Numbered from the stretch's first letter, positions 11,147 to 21,892 are shown. The stretch is DNA of 64,000 nt from Euryodendron excelsum (GCA_033060915.1 CM065394.1:20098501-20162500), one strand, 5' to 3'. A program made the numbers and translations. Notes: generated by a model not told the origin, from the sequence alone.

Positions 11147-12671
11147 CTAGGCCATCTAACCCTAAGTCAACCAAACCTTCGGTGGTCCAAACCTAGGTCA
11201 AACTAACCCTAAGTCGCCTTAACCCCAGTTTGCCCAGCTAAGGTTAGGTGGCTTCAAGACTTTAACTCTGGGACCCTTTTTTAAACATCAACTAAAACGC
11301 CAAAAAAAATATTTTCAAAAGCTTTTTCAAGCTTTTGTTAATCCAAAATTGCGAGACACTTACCATTTTTCAAAAACTATTTGTAAAATGATTCAAAAAC
11401 TCACAACCCTAAGGTGATCCTAACCCTTTCATGGTTAGGGTTTCCTGAGAAAAGTGATAGATCAAATGAAACCTGCATGGTTCATTTTAGGATTCTTAAA
11501 CCTTAAACACATTTCAAAACCTCTTTCCAAAATATTAGTTTCAAACATCACATTCTTAAGACAACCGTAGACCTTCTGTTGTTAGAGTTGTCCAAAGATC
11601 AAGTAAGATATTCAAACAAGGAAAGTTTCTAGTCCCTTTTTCTAAAAAAAAAATTCAAAACTCATAGCCTTGAAGGAGTTTAGTTTTCACATAGCTAACC
11701 TCTCAAAGGTAATGAAACATCAACATACCTTTTATAAGGTATATAAAAACTATTTTCAAAAACCTTTTCAAGACAAGTTCACAAGAGTTTTTATAAGTCC
11801 AGATCCCACTTTCAAATTCCATTTCAAGAGCACTTCCAAAAACTTTCATGTTCTATTTCAAATCAAAACTCTCTTAAGTTATTTCCAATTTCGAGTCAAA
11901 AACTCTCAAGTTATCTTTCTCAAAATAAGATTCCAATGAATCTTCAAAACTTTCCAAAGACCCTAATGTGCCTACTTTCAATTGGACTCCGAGTCCAAAC
12001 TACGACTGACCTGATTCTCGCCAAATGAGATATGTAGGCAACCTTCATAGGTGCGGTCATAACCCCTTTTCAAACTCAAATGCCCCTTTCAAAATCCAAT
12101 CCCAAGTTTCTTTCAAACTCTTTTTCAAATTGCATCATGCATCATTTATCCTAAAAGTGATGACAAAATCATTTTTCAAAATCTTTTTTAAGTGGACACA
12201 AAAGGACAATTAGGAACTGGAGATTCAAGTGAGTGAACCTAGGGTGAATAGACACGTAGGTACCACAAAGGTGGGGTAGGGTGATGATCTTAGGATATCT
12301 TCCTACACGTAACTAACCCCCAGACCTTAGATTCCTATTTTAAAGACCCAAAACAGAGTCATTTTTCAAAAGGGCGTTGAATATTTTCAAAGGTTACCAA
12401 ACAACCCTATTTTCTAGAATACCTTGCAAGAGGACATTTTCAAAAACCCAAGTTTGATCTTTGCATTAGACTTAATTTTAGGTGACCTAGCATATCTTTA
12501 ACCATATTATGTGGCGACTCCAAAACTTTTCCAAAAAAGCCCTTAGTCAAATTAATTTCAAGTTCAAACCCCATCGTACTCGTCCTCTTAGGAGGATGAG
12601 TTCTAACAGAGAGAATATCAAATTTTGCTAGAGTCCAGACCTAGACTAAAGGTGAAAATCAGGGCGTGACA
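11147..12671 (+). mobile_element. Giant LTR copy C, right part and 3' end
   Basis: Copy C continues here from 1727 and ends ..GGGCGTGACA at 12671, the same terminus as copies A and B. It contains the 'ctaacc..catggttag' module at 11398-11460, the conserved block at 11985-12062, and 'gtggcgactcc' near 12510. Pieces 1-1727 and 11147-12671 add to 3.25 kb, about 1.3 kb short of a full copy, which fits a missing U3. The sequence to its right is unrelated, so C is an insertion into element D. Confidence 0.75.
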
Positions 12672-14860
12672 ATAACCATCTCTAGCTTTCTCAAAGCCTT
12701 CTTTAAAACTCACCTCCTTCTCAGATGGGAGGTCAACCTTCATCTTCTCGATCTCTTCCTTGGCCTTAATGAGCTCTTGGTCCTCTGCGTGAGCTCGACC
12801 AAAATAGAATCCATGGCTTCCTCACCCTTTTTTAGCTCGGCCTTTGCTTCAACCGCAACTTGCTTATGAGCCCAGCCCTCCATCTTCAAATCGCCGCACT
12901 GTTGTTTTAGCTCCTTTACCTCCTTATCCATAGCTACAAAGCGCGACATAGCATTGTAGGCCTGGAAAGCATCTTGAAAATAGAGAAACATGGCTAAAAT
13001 CAAATAGGGAAATCCAAAAAAGGGAATGAGCTAAAAAAAACAGCAGGCATACTTATCAACAGGCTGTGATGGACCGCTCACACAAAGATCTTGGCACCAA
13101 TCGCTTACCCCAGCATTGCCTGATCCTGAGGCAAGATTGCACCTTCAACCAGTCCTACGGTGACAGATGCGTCGAGAAGACCAAAGTCAAGCGTGGTTAT
13201 AAAACGTGTGGCGGCCACCGGTTAGATCACGATCTTAGCCACCAGCCTAGCATCCAGCTCAACCAACCCTTACCTAGCCCGTTAAGTTCTGGGCATCCCT
13301 AGTACATCTCCTTTTGTTGGACTTTTAGATGTCGACTTGTCCAATGATGGCACACTTGTTTCAGTTCTAGTCCTAGTGGTGGCCAGTGGCAGATGCTTGG
13401 GTGGTTGAGTTGTGTTAACCCCAGTTGCGGAGGCTTGAGCACCTTTTGGCTCCCTCTTAGTAATTTCTACCGTCGAACATCATCTCTGCATCTTACCTAA
13501 CTGGTTCTTTGTTTCAGAGCTTAAAGAGACTTGTTGCCTGTATCGACGAGCTGGTCGGCGATCTAGAACAACCTTCGAAGTAGAAGCTGAAGTACAAGTA
13601 ACTCCGGAAGAAGAAGTCAAGGATGATGATGATGATGACAAATCTGGTGGAACTAACCGTTATAACGACGAGGGGTTTGAGCTCAACTCTTCTTCCTCGG
13701 CAAGAATTAAGATCGGGGAACTTGGCGGTTGAAATGAAGCTTAGTTTGATGACAATGACTCTTCAGCAGCACTAGTTTCTCCCTCCATCTCGGCAAGAAC
13801 AGCGATAACTGTGACACGATTGGAAATGTGTATGTGCGAAATAACAATGCCCTTTGGTGTATTCTTGAAATTACCAACCTCCCCTTGTGCCTTAAGCATA
13901 GCGATGACATCGTTTAGGATGCCTTCAATTGCCGAGAATGATTAGTAGCAAATTGGATACCATAGAAGAATGTGAGCAGCTCTGTCGACTCCCCATTATG
14001 GGTCTTTTCCTTTATAGGCTCAAACTCTCTTCAGCAACGGTGGATTAACCCCAAGATGCTTATACTTCTTCTTGGGCTTGGTATGCTCACTTGGAAATGA
14101 AAGGAGCGCAAGTGTTAGATCTGCGGAGAAAGTAAGAACAGTAACTAAGAGAAAAGTCAATATGTTCTAAGTATGAACTAAGGCGCCAAGCTCTTTAAGG
14201 GAATATCAAGAGGGTCGCTCAACCTCGGGGACATCTCTATATTCCCAAGGGCCCGAGATCCACACCATGACATCGTCCACCTCCTTTCCCACGTCAAGAA
14301 GGATCTAGACAATTTCCCTATTCTTATGTTTAGAGTAGAAATAATATTTTGGATAGTCGTTGCCGACTTTTACGGGTGTATAGCAATATATACTCATGGA
14401 CGCCTATTTCCACGCTGAGAATGCGATTAAGCTCTACTATACCCATCACTATCCTACAGACGTTAGATGCTAATTGTGTGGGACACAGTGTGTAGTGACG
14501 AAGGAACCAAAGCAAGAATGGGTGGAGGGCGAACCTAACACCACCTTCTACTATGGCTATCAGGGAGAAGGCTATCCCCTTATTCGACTCATATAGACAA
14601 AATCCGTCATGGCCGGCCAACTTAATATCAACTCCCAGCGAAAATTGATACCTCATCTTAAAAGCAGTGATGGCCCCATGAGTACTAAGCATGTTCCTAA
14701 GTCGTGTCACCATGACTGTGTGGTCGGCAATGTGAATGTTCAAAGAAAAGGGCTGGGTAGAGTCTTGAACAGTTATGGAAAGCAAGTCGGCACTCTTTCT
14801 GGGCAGTTATCTCTTCAAAGCTAAAGTGAGTAATCCTTTGGTAAGATGGGTTCTTATAAG
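12672..14860 (-). pseudogene. Antisense Transposase_28-type gene of element D, 3'-truncated remnant
   Basis: On the minus strand a TATA-like CTTATAAG (14853-14860) precedes a broken frame (14785-14330) containing 'GGVRFALHPFLLWFLRHY' and 'NVCRIVMGIVELNRIL'. This is the pattern of the plant 'putative gypsy type transposon' domain (PF04195, Transposase_28). Further down, 13003-12740 encodes a Lys/Glu-rich coiled coil (about 87 residues). The order domain, linker, coiled coil matches the plus-strand gene of element F at 21900-24365. The 3' end is cut by LTR copy C at 12671. Many stops and shifts; no intact protein. The open frames on the plus strand here look like shadows. Confidence 0.6.
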
Positions 14861-15089
14861 GGAGCTCACCATCATTTCAAAACCCTAGGAACAGCTGCAT
14901 TATTATTCCCGAACTGAGAGGTTGCCTCAGCAATTAATGAAAACTTGCTTTTTAGCAACTGAGTGAGTTAGGAAAACTCTTTCTCGCGAACCTTGAAGGG
15001 TGTCTAATGACAGCTGACGGTCATGTCATGAAGCAATGAGCATTTATGGCCAGGAACAGCCTTTGTCCCCCAAGCTCGGTCAAACAAAA

Positions 15090-15109
15090 CGCAAAGGCTG
15101 GGGGGCAAT
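15090..15109 (+). promoter_or_regulatory. Polypurine tract of element D
   Basis: 'ggctggggggcaatt' directly before the TGTGGGCC that I take as the 3' LTR start. Position and composition fit the plus-strand primer of a gypsy element. The gag-pol of D must lie left of, and be displaced by, copy C. Confidence 0.5.
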
Positions 15110-16110
15110 TGTGGGCCAAATAAATTAAAAAGCCCAGAGGATAAATGTGACAAGCCCGATCTAAAGAGGATAGGTCCAGCAAGGTAAATTGAGCCTAAAG
15201 TATTTAACAAACCATAGTTGCCGAAATGGGAAGCGAAAGCGGGAGACATTAGGGGAAACGGGAGCAGGAAGCGCGACCAAAAAATATAAGAGGAAACGAG
15301 AAGCAGGAAACGATTGGGAAACTTAGTAGGAAACTTTTTCAAAACTCGGAGGAGGCTTTTAAGAAACTTAGTGGGGACCTTTGGAAAACTTAGTAGAAAC
15401 CTTGGAAAAACTTAGTAGAGACATTTGGGAAACTTAGTGGAAACTCATGCAAATAATTTCATAGATACTTAGTTAGAACTTAAAGGAAAAAAATGTATAA
15501 AAATTAACATTTTACGTTTCCAAAGAGTTTCCCAAGAGTTTCTCAAACGTGTCCCGAGAGTTTCCGTTAAGTATCCAAAGAGTTTTCTACAAATTTCCCA
15601 AACGTTTCCAAGAAGTTTCCAAAACATTTTCCATGCGTTTTCGAAACGTTTCTCCAAATTTTTTAAACAAGTTTCGTCCCCGTCCTGGAAACGCTTTTCT
15701 ACCCCCAAAATGGGTTTCTGCAACTATGCAACAAACAGGCCTAATGGGCAGGAGTTCCAAGCCGAACTGGACTAGGACACCTAAGGATAAGAATAAATCT
15801 ATCTTGAAATAATCTAAAAGTGATTGACTCCTAAAAGGAGAATGAATACCATTCTTAAAAGGTACGTTCACTTGAGTTAGTATTGAGAGCACTTTTCATT
15901 GAGTTCATTGAGGTTAACTTAGTCTGACTTAATTATTAGAGTGCTACCGGCCGAAAGAGGATCGACGCATTTTCATTATTTGCTTCTCTTGTTGATTCGG
16001 GGAGCGGATCAGGCCTTCTTAAAAATCTCACTTACACAATCTATTTAAGAAGATAGATGAAAGAACAAGATACACACTAAATTGATCATGAATCATTTTG
16101 TTCTTTATGA

Positions 16111-16142
<32 letters not shown>

Positions 16143-16270
16143 CATCTCTCTGACTTTGCCTTTGAAGACGCCTTGGCCGGCACCCCACCGGTACCACTTC
16201 GAGAATTTGTGTTCATTGCAGAGTATCATCTCTCGTTCGGGCTGTCAAGATTTGTGTATCATCATTAACA
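15110..16270 (+). mobile_element. Probable 3' LTR of element D
   Basis: It starts TGTGGGCC after a polypurine tract and probably ends ..CATTAACA near 16270. The late part has a GC-rich 'accggccgaaagaggatcgacgc' followed by 'accccaccggtaccacttcgag', which is the kind of R/U5 composition seen in plant gypsy LTRs. The partner LTR is outside the window, so the ends cannot be confirmed by comparison. It carries a 400-bp imperfect inverted repeat (15290-15700) and an (AT)n tract (16110-16136). The ORFs at 15469-15892 arise from the repeat and are not counted as genes. Confidence 0.5.
15290..15700. repeat. Imperfect inverted repeat made of GGAAAC / GTTTCC units
   Basis: The left half repeats 'gg.aaacttagtagaaac' about every 35 bp. 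The right half repeats the complement, 'gtttcc.aagagtttcc'. Transcribed, it could fold into a long imperfect hairpin. Confidence 0.55.
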
Positions 16271-16545
16271 ATTATTCATGACATATATTATGTGTGAATG
16301 ATATTCTCTCCTCTCTTCTCTTTATGTATGTGTTATAAATGTTAGAGAGAAGCTCTTGTATTGTGGATCGTGTAGGTGTGCTTTGACATACGTTACTACA
16401 TTTCATCACGAGGATTGATATAGGTATTGCAAATGAAGATAGCAGGTAAAGCATCCGAGGTGAGTTAGTATAGTTTCTTATGTAGGGTGACAAAGATAAG
16501 CTTTCGGTTACACTTTTACATAGAGGTTGTTTTCTTTGCTTCTTA
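16271..16545. other. Unassigned AT-rich sequence
   Basis: Between the D LTR and the Mutator-type MITE. No gene or repeat recognised. Confidence 0.4.
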
Positions 16546-16554
16546 TATTATAAT

Positions 16555-16731
16555 GGCAAATGCTAACATGTGCCCTAAGGGCACATTTTAAGCATGCTTT
16601 GTCTGGTTGTACAAAGCATTGAAACTTGTGTTTTCAGTGTTGAAAATTGTGAAAACACAAGTTCCAATGCATTGTACAACCAGACAAAGCATGCTTAAAA
16701 TGTGCCCTTAGGGCACATGTTAGCAAGACCC
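16555..16731. mobile_element. Mutator-type MITE (near-perfect hairpin)
   Basis: A 177-bp element flanked by the perfect 9-bp duplication TATTATAAT (16546-16554 and 16732-16740). The arms of about 75 bp ('gctaacatgtgccc..' to '..gggcacatgttagc') match with only two mismatches around a short loop, and each arm contains the palindrome 'gtgccctaagggcac'. The ends are GG..CC. A 9-bp target duplication and long terminal inverted repeats are the marks of Mutator-like elements. It has no coding capacity. Confidence 0.85.
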
Positions 16732-16740
16732 TATTATAAT

Positions 16741-17428
16741 ATAATGCCCGAGAGCTTTGAGATTCGTGTGGTTATTAGTAACTTAATGGGAGGGAGACTG
16801 AATGTGAATCATGTGACACTGATTAATAATATCACTTGTAAAATGTGTGGTAATTGGAGTTTTTTGAGTTCTGTGAGATCCTACAGAAGGCGCATTTCTG
16901 TAGTCTAATTGATAAAGAGGTAGAAATTCTTCAATATATTGGGATAATAGGATCAACTTGACTATTGGTAAATTAGTTTCGCTGCGGTGAGTTTCTCACA
17001 AGTTAAGACCCTTAGTTGCATCAAAGCATACGTGAAAAGTTTCAAGAGTCACTGTTATGATTGAGAAGGAATCTTTCGATGATTGCTCCACAAGATGACT
17101 TAGTGTTTTGGGTAATGCAAAAAGGCTCGGTTTTCTATTACCGGAGAGTGGACTAAAGTTGTGAATAATCAAAAGAGTTTGTAAGGACCAACCATGTACA
17201 GGATTTGGTTAACTCTCGTATTGATGCAAGACTAATAATGAACATTTGCTTCTTTAAGTCATGCACAAAATGGGAGGATTGTATCGTAAGTCAAGGAAAG
17301 TTAGGATTTGGTTAACTCTCAACTTTCTGTCTAGTTTATATATATGACAATCTCTAGGAAATTTGAATCTTGAAATTGCTTGAATAATTAAGCTAGATTT
17401 ATAACCGTCATATTATCTTTCCCAATAC
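16741..17428. other. Unassigned sequence between two MITEs
   Basis: AT-rich. The only long frame (16702-16908, 68 codons) starts in the MITE and is not convincing. No gene recognised. Confidence 0.4.
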
Positions 17429-17433
17429 CTAAG

Positions 17434-18105
17434 GCTATGTTTGGTACAAGGGAATAGAATGAAATGGAATGGAATACTCATTTTCACTTTAATTTTCATT
17501 CTTACATTTTGTTAGAATAACCGTTCTCTATTTTAAGAGTTGGAATATCATTCTATTCCCACATAAAATAAGAACATAAAACAAATCTTGCAAAATTTTT
17601 GTTGTCAAATTTCTTAAAAAAAATAATAACATATTTGATAATTATTTTTTTAATTTGAAAAATAAAATAAATTAAAAAATTAAAATTTTCCACCCTATCG
17701 CCGCTAACTATCACCACCATTAACTACCACCACCATTCACTGTCAGCCACAACCACCTGCCATCCACCACCACCCACTATTTATCGTCACTGTTACCGCC
17801 TACCACCATCACCACGCAACACTCACCACCAACCAACGCCTGCCGCCGCCACCACTGCAACACAACACTCACCACCACCGATTGCTGTCGTTGCCACCGC
17901 TATCACAAATATTTAATACTATTTAATAAATAATATATAATACTTCTAATATTATGTATAGAATGTATTATTGAACTTTTATCTATACACTAAAATTTTA
18001 TTTCATTCAATTTCATTCTAACATTGTTTATTGATTTTACCAAATAAGGAAATAGGAATTATCATTTTCATTCTCATTCCATTATTTCCATGTACCAAAC
18101 ATAGT
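17434..18105. mobile_element. Non-autonomous DNA element with CTATGTTTGGTAC ends
   Basis: The terminal inverted repeats are GCTATGTTTGGTAC on the left and its near-complement GTACCAAACATAGT on the right, each followed inward by 'gaatgaaatgg'-type sequence. CTAAG is present on both flanks (17429-17433 and 18106-18110). The middle is AT-rich with a 'caccaccacc' tract (17700-17900). No transposase frame. The superfamily is unclear because a 5-bp duplication is atypical of the common DNA transposons. Confidence 0.6.
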
Positions 18106-18268
18106 CTAAGTTCTATCATGTGCTTGATGGGTTGCTGCCATGCAAAGTTTTGTCAAGAAACAAGGAGGGATGAGGTTCCATGTACCAAACATAGTCTAAG
18201 TTCTATCATGTGCTTGATGGGTTGCTGCCATGCAAAGTTTTGTCAAGAAACTTGTCAAGAAACAAGGA
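18089..18268. repeat. 90-bp tandem duplication spanning the end of the element
   Basis: Two nearly identical units starting 'catgtaccaaacatag' at 18089 and 18179, each running to 'caaggagggatgagg'. The second has an extra 13-bp duplication 'cttgtcaagaaac'. Because the unit includes the right end of the 17434-18105 element, the duplication is later than that insertion. The frame across it (18031-18414) merely repeats a 30-residue peptide and is not taken as a gene. Confidence 0.8.
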
Positions 18269-19100
18269 GGGATGAGGATGGTTTGCTCTCTAGACAATTA
18301 CAAAACCAAAGCTTACTGGTGATGCATGGCAACACACAAATGCCAAATTTTCTTTCTTTTTTTATAGGCAAAATTTGTAGATTGGGTAAATTAAGAATTT
18401 CAAAAGAGAGGTGATACACAATATGATCTAATTGATCATCCTATTTTCTCATTTACATATGCAAAGATGTGGAATCAACATTAACAATAAATGATAACAA
18501 TGAAATTTCACAATGCAAATAGAAATAAGATTGAGTGATCTTTAACTTTGTGTCATACAGTGACTCTTTCATTTCAAATTAAAATATCAACCATTTTGAT
18601 TTATAATTTTTTAATATATAATTAAATAAAAACTTTTTACTTAAAAAATACATATATATATATATATAAAAATATCATTCTCACATTATTCTAGTAAAAT
18701 TCTCTATATACATTTTCTAAACGAGTCAGCAATTTTCTTTCGAAAATACCAATGTTTACATTGTTCTGAGAATTGAATTTTGGGAAAACATTTTCCATTA
18801 CAAAGCTCCTATGAACAAGAGCATGTAACCCAAATCGTACCTATATATATATATATATATATTATGAGACTACTGATCCTTCGTGCATATGCCCACGAAC
18901 ACCCTTGAAGCAATCGACAATTTAACCAAAAAGCAACAAACAACATTGAAGTTAACAAACCTTCCTAACTACCGTACAAAACATGACGGGTTTGCCCAGA
19001 AACCGAAAAAAAAAAAAAAAAAAAAGGAACACGAACAAAAAGACACAAAGCAAGACAAATCCGGAAGGAAACCCGATTCACAGCTAACCCGACCGGCTCA
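18269..19100. other. Oleosin 3' flank, AT-rich
   Basis: Contains (AT)n at 18650-18668 and 18843-18862, and an A run at 19004-19024. The oleosin 3' UTR probably lies in the right part. No other gene recognised. Confidence 0.5.
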
Positions 19101-19601
19101 TCAAGCGCCGGGAGCGGCGTCCTTGACCTTACTATGAAGATATCCGCTGTACTCTCTAGCGTAGTCCTTCACATGGCTCGCCGTGTCAGCGATCCGGCTC
19201 CTGGCATAGTCGACCCGATCCGAACCTGGCGGGTGGAACCCTCTGAAGTACTTGTAAATCCATGAAAAGGCGGCGGCAACCACCACACCGAAGCCGCACA
19301 TGGAGAGGAATCCGGCGAGGACAAGGAAGAGGACCGTGCCGACCGGAACCCATATTGGACTCAAGATGATTAGCAATGGCGTGAAGAAGATTAGACCCAG
19401 AACGGTGGCAGTGACGGTTAGACCCGTGAGGAGGAGTAGTATGCCTCCTGAGATCAACAGGGTCAAGAAACCAATGAGCCGGGTTGAGGTTGGAGCATGT
19501 TCGTGAATTCTGGGCATAAATCCATTTCCATGATTATTGGTGGTGGTTGTGGGTCTTGCTGCTCTCTGGGTTTGGCCGGAGCTGCCGTGCCGATCAGCCA
19601 T
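19101..19601 (-). CDS. Oleosin (oil-body structural protein)
   Basis: A 166-residue protein in one exon. Oleosins coat seed or pollen oil bodies and stop them from fusing. Residues 1-40 are hydrophilic. About 41-115 form the long uncharged hairpin with the proline knot P75-L-L-I-I-L-S-P82-I-W-V-P86, which fits the family signature PX5SPX3P exactly. The C-terminal arm (116-166) is amphipathic with alternating charge ('[20 protein letters not shown]'). The start is the Met in the 'MADRHGSS' context at 19601; the frame is open 57 codons further upstream, but that part is low-complexity and lies in the promoter. Length and all hallmarks are normal, so it is probably functional. Confidence 0.95.
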   Translation of the reverse strand: MADRHGSSGQTQRAARPTTTTNNHGNGFMPRIHEHAPTSTRLIGFLTLLISGGILLLLTGLTVTATVLGLIFFTPLLIILSPIWVPVGTVLFLVLAGFLSMCGFGVVVAAAFSWIYKYFRGFHPPGSDRVDYARSRIADTASHVKDYAREYSGYLHSKVKDAAPGA

Positions 19602-19691
19602 TGTTGAGAGCACAACCTGTGAGGGGTTGAGAGGAGAGAGACAGAGAGAGTATGCGGACGGGTTAATTGTAGAAGGGTGGGGTTTTGTTGA

Positions 19692-19740
19692 CACGTGTGA
19701 GAAAGGTTTGTATTTTGCGGACATGCAAAGGGCACACGTG
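19692..19740 (-). promoter_or_regulatory. Seed-type promoter elements of the oleosin
   Basis: Within 140 bp upstream of the start there are two CACGTG G-boxes (19692-19697 and 19735-19740, both in ABRE-like context) and an RY element CATGCA (19722-19727). This pair of motifs is typical of ABA/ABI3-driven seed genes. A weak TATA-like 'aaatacaaa' lies near 19708-19716. Confidence 0.65.
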
Positions 19741-19801
19741 GGGTGGAATGGGGGAGTGTTGGAGTCTAGCAACCCTAGATATGCTGTGGGAAACTGACTT
19801 T

Positions 19802-21044
19802 TTCTTTATGGTGATTTGAGATGTAGTGGAACTCACTAGAGAGAGTAGTTACTATTTTGTGAGAGAGACGGATACTTTTTCTTTCAGCCATCTAATAGAG
19901 TTTCTGCTTTTGTTTGGTTGTGGAGAATAATAATTAGAAGATTAATGCTATCAATTCATACAGAAAATTACTATGTAATGGTGTTACAAGTTTTGATCTT
20001 ACATTTTATAACCAAAAGATCCCTTTTCAGTGTGGTTTAAATTTTTAAAAGAATTCTGTAAAAATACCAATCGATCGAGTTGTGTTGGCCCAGGCCCGAT
20101 GAGCTTCGAACAGTCAACGGGCCAAGCTTGGTGATGGGCAATTTTTGAAGCTAGGCCCACTCACGGGATAAAGAAATTTGAACTTGTGGGCCATAGTCGG
20201 AGCTTGACCCGTATGGTCTCAAATATAGGCCCAAACACGACTTTTTTGGTTAGATTCAAAACTAATTGGGAAAAAATAATTTACAAAGACTATACACAAT
20301 TACACCGGACTTGGTAGGCCAAAATTGAGCTGGGCTAAAGCCTGGTGGGCCAAGTTGGGCTTCAGCTCTGGGCCAATTTGCGACCCTTAAGGAACCACTG
20401 TTACAGTCCCTCTAGATATCAAAGAAAAAGAAAGAAAATGAATAAATTTATGTAAAATAGTGCTTTTTTGCATGATCATTTGGTTTGCATGAAACTTTGT
20501 AGGAAAATATGACTTCATTATTTTCATAATAAACGAATTTTGAAGAGATTTGGAAGTGCTTCTCTGGAATCCTCTTTATGTGATGTCATAAATTCCGATT
20601 CTGCCCCTGGACTTGGTCCCCAAAACCAAGAGGTAAGATTAATTAGGAGAGATTTCCCAGTGCTCCTGGAGCATCAATTGACCTTACTCCTATCGACTAA
20701 TTACCTAGCAGGGAAGACTTACACTATGTGAGAGGAGGAGCAAAGTTGGCCTAGTATTCCAAGAGCACTAAATCATTTTCTAAGATTAGACAATGCATTG
20801 AGCTTTTATTTTTTGGCTAGGAAGAGCCATACAGGAAAGCACAAAAACCAGAGACAAAACAAGCACAAGCGACTAAAAGAGAAACAAAACCAGAGAAAAC
20901 TAAGAAATGGCTGGGGGAGCTCTGATGCACCAAGGGAACCTGAGGATTTAGTCCTGAAAGACCAGCCATCCGATTCATGTGCTGCACTTCTAGTTTTTTC
21001 TCTTTCTCCTTTTTTTTTTTCAATTTAAAACTTCTCTTTGCATA
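19802..21044. other. Unassigned intergenic sequence
   Basis: Contains 'gggcca'-rich sequence at 20080-20400. The short frames (20540-21028) resemble nothing I recognise. The right edge abuts the TATTA duplication of element F. Confidence 0.4.
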
Positions 21045-21049
21045 TATTA
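21045..21049. repeat. Target site duplication TATTA, left of element F
   Basis: Matches 31259-31263. The element between them begins TGATGATGC and ends ..GCATTTCA. Confidence 0.7.
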
Positions 21050-21603
21050 TGATGATGCAATGAACTGGTACGTCTTTCCCAACCTCTGGTGCAACTTGTC
21101 GGAGTGATGAATCCCCTTACCTGGAACACCAGTGTGGTGCCTGCCAAAGACACTCCGATACCAAAGTTAGGCTAGAGAGAAATAGACAGAATTACAGTAT
21201 TTAAGGTGGTGTAAAATCGTACCTTCCTGGAGGTGATGACTGTCCTTCTTATAGGAGTGTTAGCTTGGATCGTGAGCACCTTCATGGGTCAGCTAATAGT
21301 GCCCCCAGTCATACCTCCCACTTCGTGGGGATATATCGTGCCTTGATTTCAGGCTCCATGGACCATGCCCCCGCTCGTGGGGAAACCGTTCGAATATGGG
21401 ATCATGGGGGCTAATCACCAAGCGAGAATCTCGGAGTATTTTTATAGCGGCGTCCAGTGTATCACTGGAGCTCTGCTACTCTTCCTGCCAGCAGACCTGA
21501 CCCAAGAGGGAGAGGGGGGCCTGACTTGGAGATGTGAGCCGAGCTGGTCTGGTCTGCCTACAATGGGGGCCGACCAGCTGTACTTGTGTCATTTGCATTA
21601 TCA
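21050..21603 (-). repeat. 3' LTR of element F
   Basis: Pairs with 30705-31258 over its whole length. The minus strand starts TGATAATGCAAATGACAC and ends CATTGCATCATCA. A TATA-like 'CTATAAAAATA' lies on the minus strand near 21438-21448; in the 5' copy the first T is changed to C. The ORF at 21365-21877 is not a gene. Confidence 0.85.
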
Positions 21604-21625
21604 GACGCCCCCAATTCCCTTGGCA
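21604..21625 (-). promoter_or_regulatory. Polypurine tract of element F
   Basis: Minus strand 'AAGGGAATTGGGGGCGTC' directly upstream of the 3' LTR. Confidence 0.6.
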
Positions 21626-21885
21626 ACCCAGGTCAGCCTATGGGAATTCCAAAGATCAGCTTACGGGAATTTCGAAAAGTCGTCGGGCACCATCGAACAG
21701 GCGCATTTATGGGGCGGCATAACCGTCATGATTACTATGCCAAGTGAATCGATGCAACCATTGGCCTTTCTGCCACGTCGCCTCATGCGGTTGGCCCAAT
21801 ATACCGATTGGACGTCAATCGTATTGCTCGTTCGATTTGAGAGCTTTGGGCCGATCCACACCATTGATTTCGAATAGAGAGGGCC

Positions 21886-21892
21886 TATAAAA
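21886..21892 (+). promoter_or_regulatory. TATA box of the antisense gene of element F
   Basis: 'gggcctataaaacc' on the plus strand, 283 bp inside the 3' LTR edge and about 100-140 bp before the first coding sequence of the opposing gene. Elements D and E have a TATA box in the corresponding place. Confidence 0.55.

Noticed and set aside
19602..19772. Upstream extension of the oleosin frame by 57 codons
   Set aside because: The extension is Pro/Ser-rich, lies over the G-box and RY promoter motifs, and oleosins normally begin with a short hydrophilic arm like the one starting at 19601.
21365..21877. 170-codon plus-strand frame in the 3' LTR of element F
   Set aside because: It runs from LTR sequence into the antisense leader, has no known domain and is not kept in the other LTR.
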